Positions 33,089-35,171 of a DNA stretch of 35,171 bases are shown one piece after another (positions within the stretch are counted from its first letter, which is position 1; every line of letters starts with the position of its first letter). The notes under the pieces were generated by a model. The model was given only the letters and a program-made list of their open reading frames with translations. It was not told the origin of the DNA and searched no databases. Where the stretch lies: NCBI RefSeq assembly GCF_003730295.1, contig NZ_QTSZ01000025.1, forward strand, positions 1 to 35,171, in the 5' to 3' direction. A program made the position numbers and the translations under genes. The stretch comes from Ornithinibacillus gellani. GTDB lineage: Bacteria > Bacillota > Bacilli > Bacillales > Amphibacillaceae.

Positions 33089-33817
33089 AATTGGTGAGCC
33101 GATTCCCTCCTAATATATTTTCTTCAGCTTCGCGTGCATGAGGTGGGGTGGTCGGCACGCGACTTTGCTGCGTTGGTGCTCGAGTTAGCGAAGTTGGCGC
33201 TCGACTTTGGGGCTTTGGTGCGCGAGTTGGCGTAGTTGGTGCTCGACTTTTCTGCGTTGGCGCGCGAGTTGGCGTGGTTGGCGCTCGACTTTGCTGCGTT
33301 GGCGCGCGAGTTGGCGTAGTTGGCGCTCGACTTTGGGGCTTTGGCGCGCGAGTTGGCGTAGTTGGCGCTCGACTTTGGGGCTTTGGCGCGCGAGTTGGCG
33401 TGGTTGGCGCTCGACTTTGGGGCATTGGTGCTCGAGTTCACCCAGTTGGGGCGCGAATTGGCGTGGTTGGCGCTCGACTTTGACCCGGTGGCGCGCGAGT
33501 TCACCCAGTTGGGGCGCGACTTTCAGTGTCAGACGCGCTACTTCGCAGGTGAGACCAGACCTGAATTTTTAAATTGTTGTTGAAATCGGCCCACGCCGAT
33601 TTCTTCCCTCTTGATGCATGCGACTTCTGGGCAAAGGTATGCGACTTTGGACCAAACCCATGCGAGATTTGTGCTAAGGCATGCGAGTTTGGACTAAAGG
33701 TATGCGAGTTGACGGCTGAGGCATGCGAGTTCTACCCAAACCCATGCGACTTTCTGGCCAAATTTGCTTGAAGATATTTTTTAATTGAAATAAAGTTGGA
33801 ATCAGCGGCCCGATTCC
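33089..33817 (+). repeat. Repeat element 6: complete copy (19 B units + 7 A units) abutting a truncated recombinase
   Basis: A left hairpin, weaker than in other copies (AATTGG-TGAG-CCGATT with one G-T pair), is at 33089-33104. Nineteen B units run at exact 21-bp steps from 33152 to 33550, alternating CGACTTT and CGAGTTGG almost perfectly, a 42-bp higher-order repeat. The linker GAGACCAGACCTGAATTTTT leads to a middle hairpin with 9-bp arms GAAATCGGC/GCCGATTTC at 33582-33603, then seven A units from 33615 to 33761 and a right hairpin at 33798-33817 (GGAATCAG/CCGATTCC, one mismatch). The core is nearly identical to elements 4 and 5. Confidence 0.93.
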
Positions 33818-34005
33818 TTTCTTTTCAATACGGGCATGCAAGCTTTGTTCACAAGCGATTCTTGAGGAAAGGTGCTGGTTGATTGATACGGGTTTGCCTA
33901 TTTCCTTACGAGGGCATTCGGAGTGTTACGGTCATCATTAGTAAATATCATTAATCTATTCTATAATGATTGAAATATCCTATCATTGTCGGAGGAGGGT
34001 GTTGT
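33818..34005. promoter_or_regulatory. Upstream region of the LysR gene
   Basis: A TATAAT hexamer is at 33962-33967, but no good -35 element is present at 17 bp. A partly symmetric ATTAGTAAATATCATTAAT stretch lies just before it, at about 33937-33955, and could be an autoregulatory LysR site. No gene seen. Confidence 0.35.
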
Positions 34006-34926
34006 ATGGAATTAAAACAGTTGGAATATTTTATGGTGCTTTGTGAAGAACTGCATTTTACTCGTGCCGCTGAGAAAATTGGAATTGCCCAGCCATCATT
34101 GAGCCAGCAAATTCGTTTACTGGAGCATGAGATAGGTACGCCACTTTTTGATCGGGTCGGCAAAAAGAATATGCTTACTGAAGCGGGTGAAGCATTGCGA
34201 CAGCATGGTTACAATGTTTTTCATGAGCTTTCGCAGGCCCATGCAAAAATAAGTGAACTGCAAGGGCTGAAAAGAGGCAGCTTAAAAGTTGGAGCACTTC
34301 TAACTGTGGTGAATTATTTACTCCCACCCACCTTATTGGCCTTTCATGACAAGTATCCGAATGTTGAATTATCTATCCAGGGTTTGCGTACTGGCGATAT
34401 TATCAATGGACTTTTGCATAATGAGCTGGACTTGGGAATCGTATCCTCTCCTATCGAACATGAAGATTTAAACGTCATTCCACTTTATACGGATAATTTA
34501 TGTGTTGCAGCTTCGATTGATCATCCGATTGCACAAGAACCCTTTGTAGCAATTGATATTTTAAAAAGTACCCCATCGGTGCTTTTGCCTAATACATTTT
34601 ACATGCGGCAGTTAATTAATGAAACATGCGAAGCGTTACAGTTTATGCCAAAACCAGTTGTAGAAATGACGACAATGGAATCCATTATTACGATGGTAAG
34701 CCACGGCATTGGGATTACGATACTTCCGAAAGCTTATCTTGATTATATCGATAACAAACAGATACGTACAATCCCAATCAAACATCCTATACTAACCACC
34801 GAGATTGGAGTCGTTTATCGAAAAAATAAATTTCTTTGTGCAGCGAGCAATGCCTTTTTGGAGCAAATAATCACCATGACCAAGCATTATCAACATGGGG
34901 ATACGGTTACTGTTCCCGCCGAATAA
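34006..34926 (+). CDS. LysR family transcriptional regulator
   Basis: 306 residues from the ATG at 34006, which follows GGAGGAGGG at 6-7 nt; the frame extends back to 33970 without a site. The N-terminal winged helix-turn-helix (about 1-60) is typical: MELKQLEYFMVLCEELHFTR, AAEKIGIAQPSLSQQIRLLE and IGTPLFDRVGKKNMLTEAGE. The effector domain (about 90-300) is the two-lobed periplasmic-binding type, with LDLGIVSSPIEHEDL and ITMVSHGIGITILPKAYL. Relatives include CynR- and CcpC-like regulators; the effector and targets are unknown. No divergent partner gene is visible inside the window. Confidence 0.92.
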   Translation: MELKQLEYFMVLCEELHFTRAAEKIGIAQPSLSQQIRLLEHEIGTPLFDRVGKKNMLTEAGEALRQHGYNVFHELSQAHAKISELQGLKRGSLKVGALLTVVNYLLPPTLLAFHDKYPNVELSIQGLRTGDIINGLLHNELDLGIVSSPIEHEDLNVIPLYTDNLCVAASIDHPIAQEPFVAIDILKSTPSVLLPNTFYMRQLINETCEALQFMPKPVVEMTTMESIITMVSHGIGITILPKAYLDYIDNKQIRTIPIKHPILTTEIGVVYRKNKFLCAASNAFLEQIITMTKHYQHGDTVTVPAE

Positions 34927-35022
34927 GCAAAAAATTCTCTTATTTACTATCATAGTTTTTACCTATGGTTATTAGAAAAAAGTTGTAATTGTTTATGATT
35001 CATAAGCACTTCATAATAAAGT

Positions 35023-35041
35023 TATGTAGATTACCTACATA
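35023..35041. repeat. Perfect 7-bp inverted repeat beside the IS end
   Basis: TATGTAG-ATTAC-CTACATA. It ends 3 nt before the IS tip at 35045. It could be a weak terminator of the LysR gene or an operator, but no T run follows. Confidence 0.5.
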
Positions 35042-35044
35042 TCA

Positions 35045-35171
35045 TGTATATGGTACTCTAAAATTGAACCACCATCGCACTTGAAAACTGAACCACTTCA
35101 GTAGAAAATATCCTTAGCACAACTGTCGCTAAGGGGGAAGCTGGAGTGATCACTTTGAAGATGAAGCAAGA
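35045..35171 (+). mobile_element. IS21-like insertion sequence, left terminus plus start of transposase gene (copy 2, cut by window edge)
   Basis: Bases 35045-35170 are the exact inverted copy of 1-126. The tip begins TGTATATGG; two TGAACCAC-type repeats follow (about 35063-35070 and 35088-35095). AAGGGGG at 35131-35137 is placed 8 nt before a GTG at 35146 that opens an IstA-like frame (VITLKMKQ). The two copies face outward from the window. Confidence 0.65.

Noticed and set aside
6733-33817. Diversity-generating retroelement template and variable repeats
   Set aside because: No reverse transcriptase gene is seen, and the substitutions are not confined to adenine positions.

Overview
The window looks like a chromosomal piece of a low-GC Gram-positive bacterium of the family Bacillaceae, probably a halotolerant genus such as Oceanobacillus or Virgibacillus. 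I infer this from the AT-rich sequence, strong GGAGG-type ribosome binding sites, a SipS-type signal peptidase, a subtilisin-like exoprotease, a ykkC (guanidine-I) riboswitch in front of a paired SMR exporter, and a DUF2200 protein. Genus assignment is inference. Both ends carry the same 126-bp sequence in inverted orientation. It reads as the left end of an IS21-like insertion sequence running into the start of its transposase gene, so this is probably a contig or segment bounded by two IS copies.

Layout. 0.4-4.4 kb: a large secreted GH20 hexosaminidase with LamG and discoidin-type domains (minus strand). 4.7-6.4 kb: a small hypothetical protein, a DUF2200 protein and signal peptidase I. 6.7-8.0 kb: the largest repeat element. 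8.0-10.3 kb: a CXXC protein, a short secreted peptide, the riboswitch-controlled guanidine exporter pair and a 4-TM protein. 10.4-16.1 kb: a minus-strand run of AraC/GyrI-like regulator, VOC protein, ZmaR-like acetyltransferase, a DnaN (sliding clamp) paralogue, GNAT, AlkD-like repair protein, a small membrane protein and a DinB/DUF1572 protein. 16.5-18.05 kb: a subtilisin-like protease with a chitin-binding tail. 18.1-19.6 kb: a three-gene minus-strand group (membrane protein, methyltransferase, membrane protein). 20.5-25.6 kb: response regulator, histidine kinase and a three-gene ABC-2 exporter arranged like B. subtilis YfiJK-YfiLMN (LnrJK-LnrLMN). 26.5-29.1 kb: DUF2441 protein, amidohydrolase, a frameshifted P-loop ATPase and a lipoprotein. 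30.1-31.1 kb: a 1-TM protein and a BltD-like acetyltransferase. 31.2-33.1 kb: a gene-poor stretch with a hypothetical gene, a broken RelE/ParE-type toxin and a tyrosine recombinase stub. 34.0-34.9 kb: a LysR regulator.

The unusual feature is a family of six intergenic repeat elements (about 6.7, 16.2, 19.8, 25.7, 29.3 and 33.1 kb). Where complete, each is built as hairpin - B array - short linker - hairpin - A array - hairpin. A units (core GGCATGCGACTT) and B units (core GGCGCGCGACTT or GGTGCTCGAGTT) are both exactly 21 bp. They are related to each other and keep strict 21-bp phase through arrays of up to 44 units. 21 bp is two helical turns. The bounding hairpins share the arms GAAATCGGC/GCCGATTTC or GGAATCGG/CCGATTCC. 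Elements 4, 5 and 6 share an almost identical core, element 3 is the same structure in reverse orientation, and element 6 begins where a recombinase gene stops. I do not recognise this family by name. It behaves like a dispersed, internally expanding non-coding element and is the best candidate here for an undescribed system.
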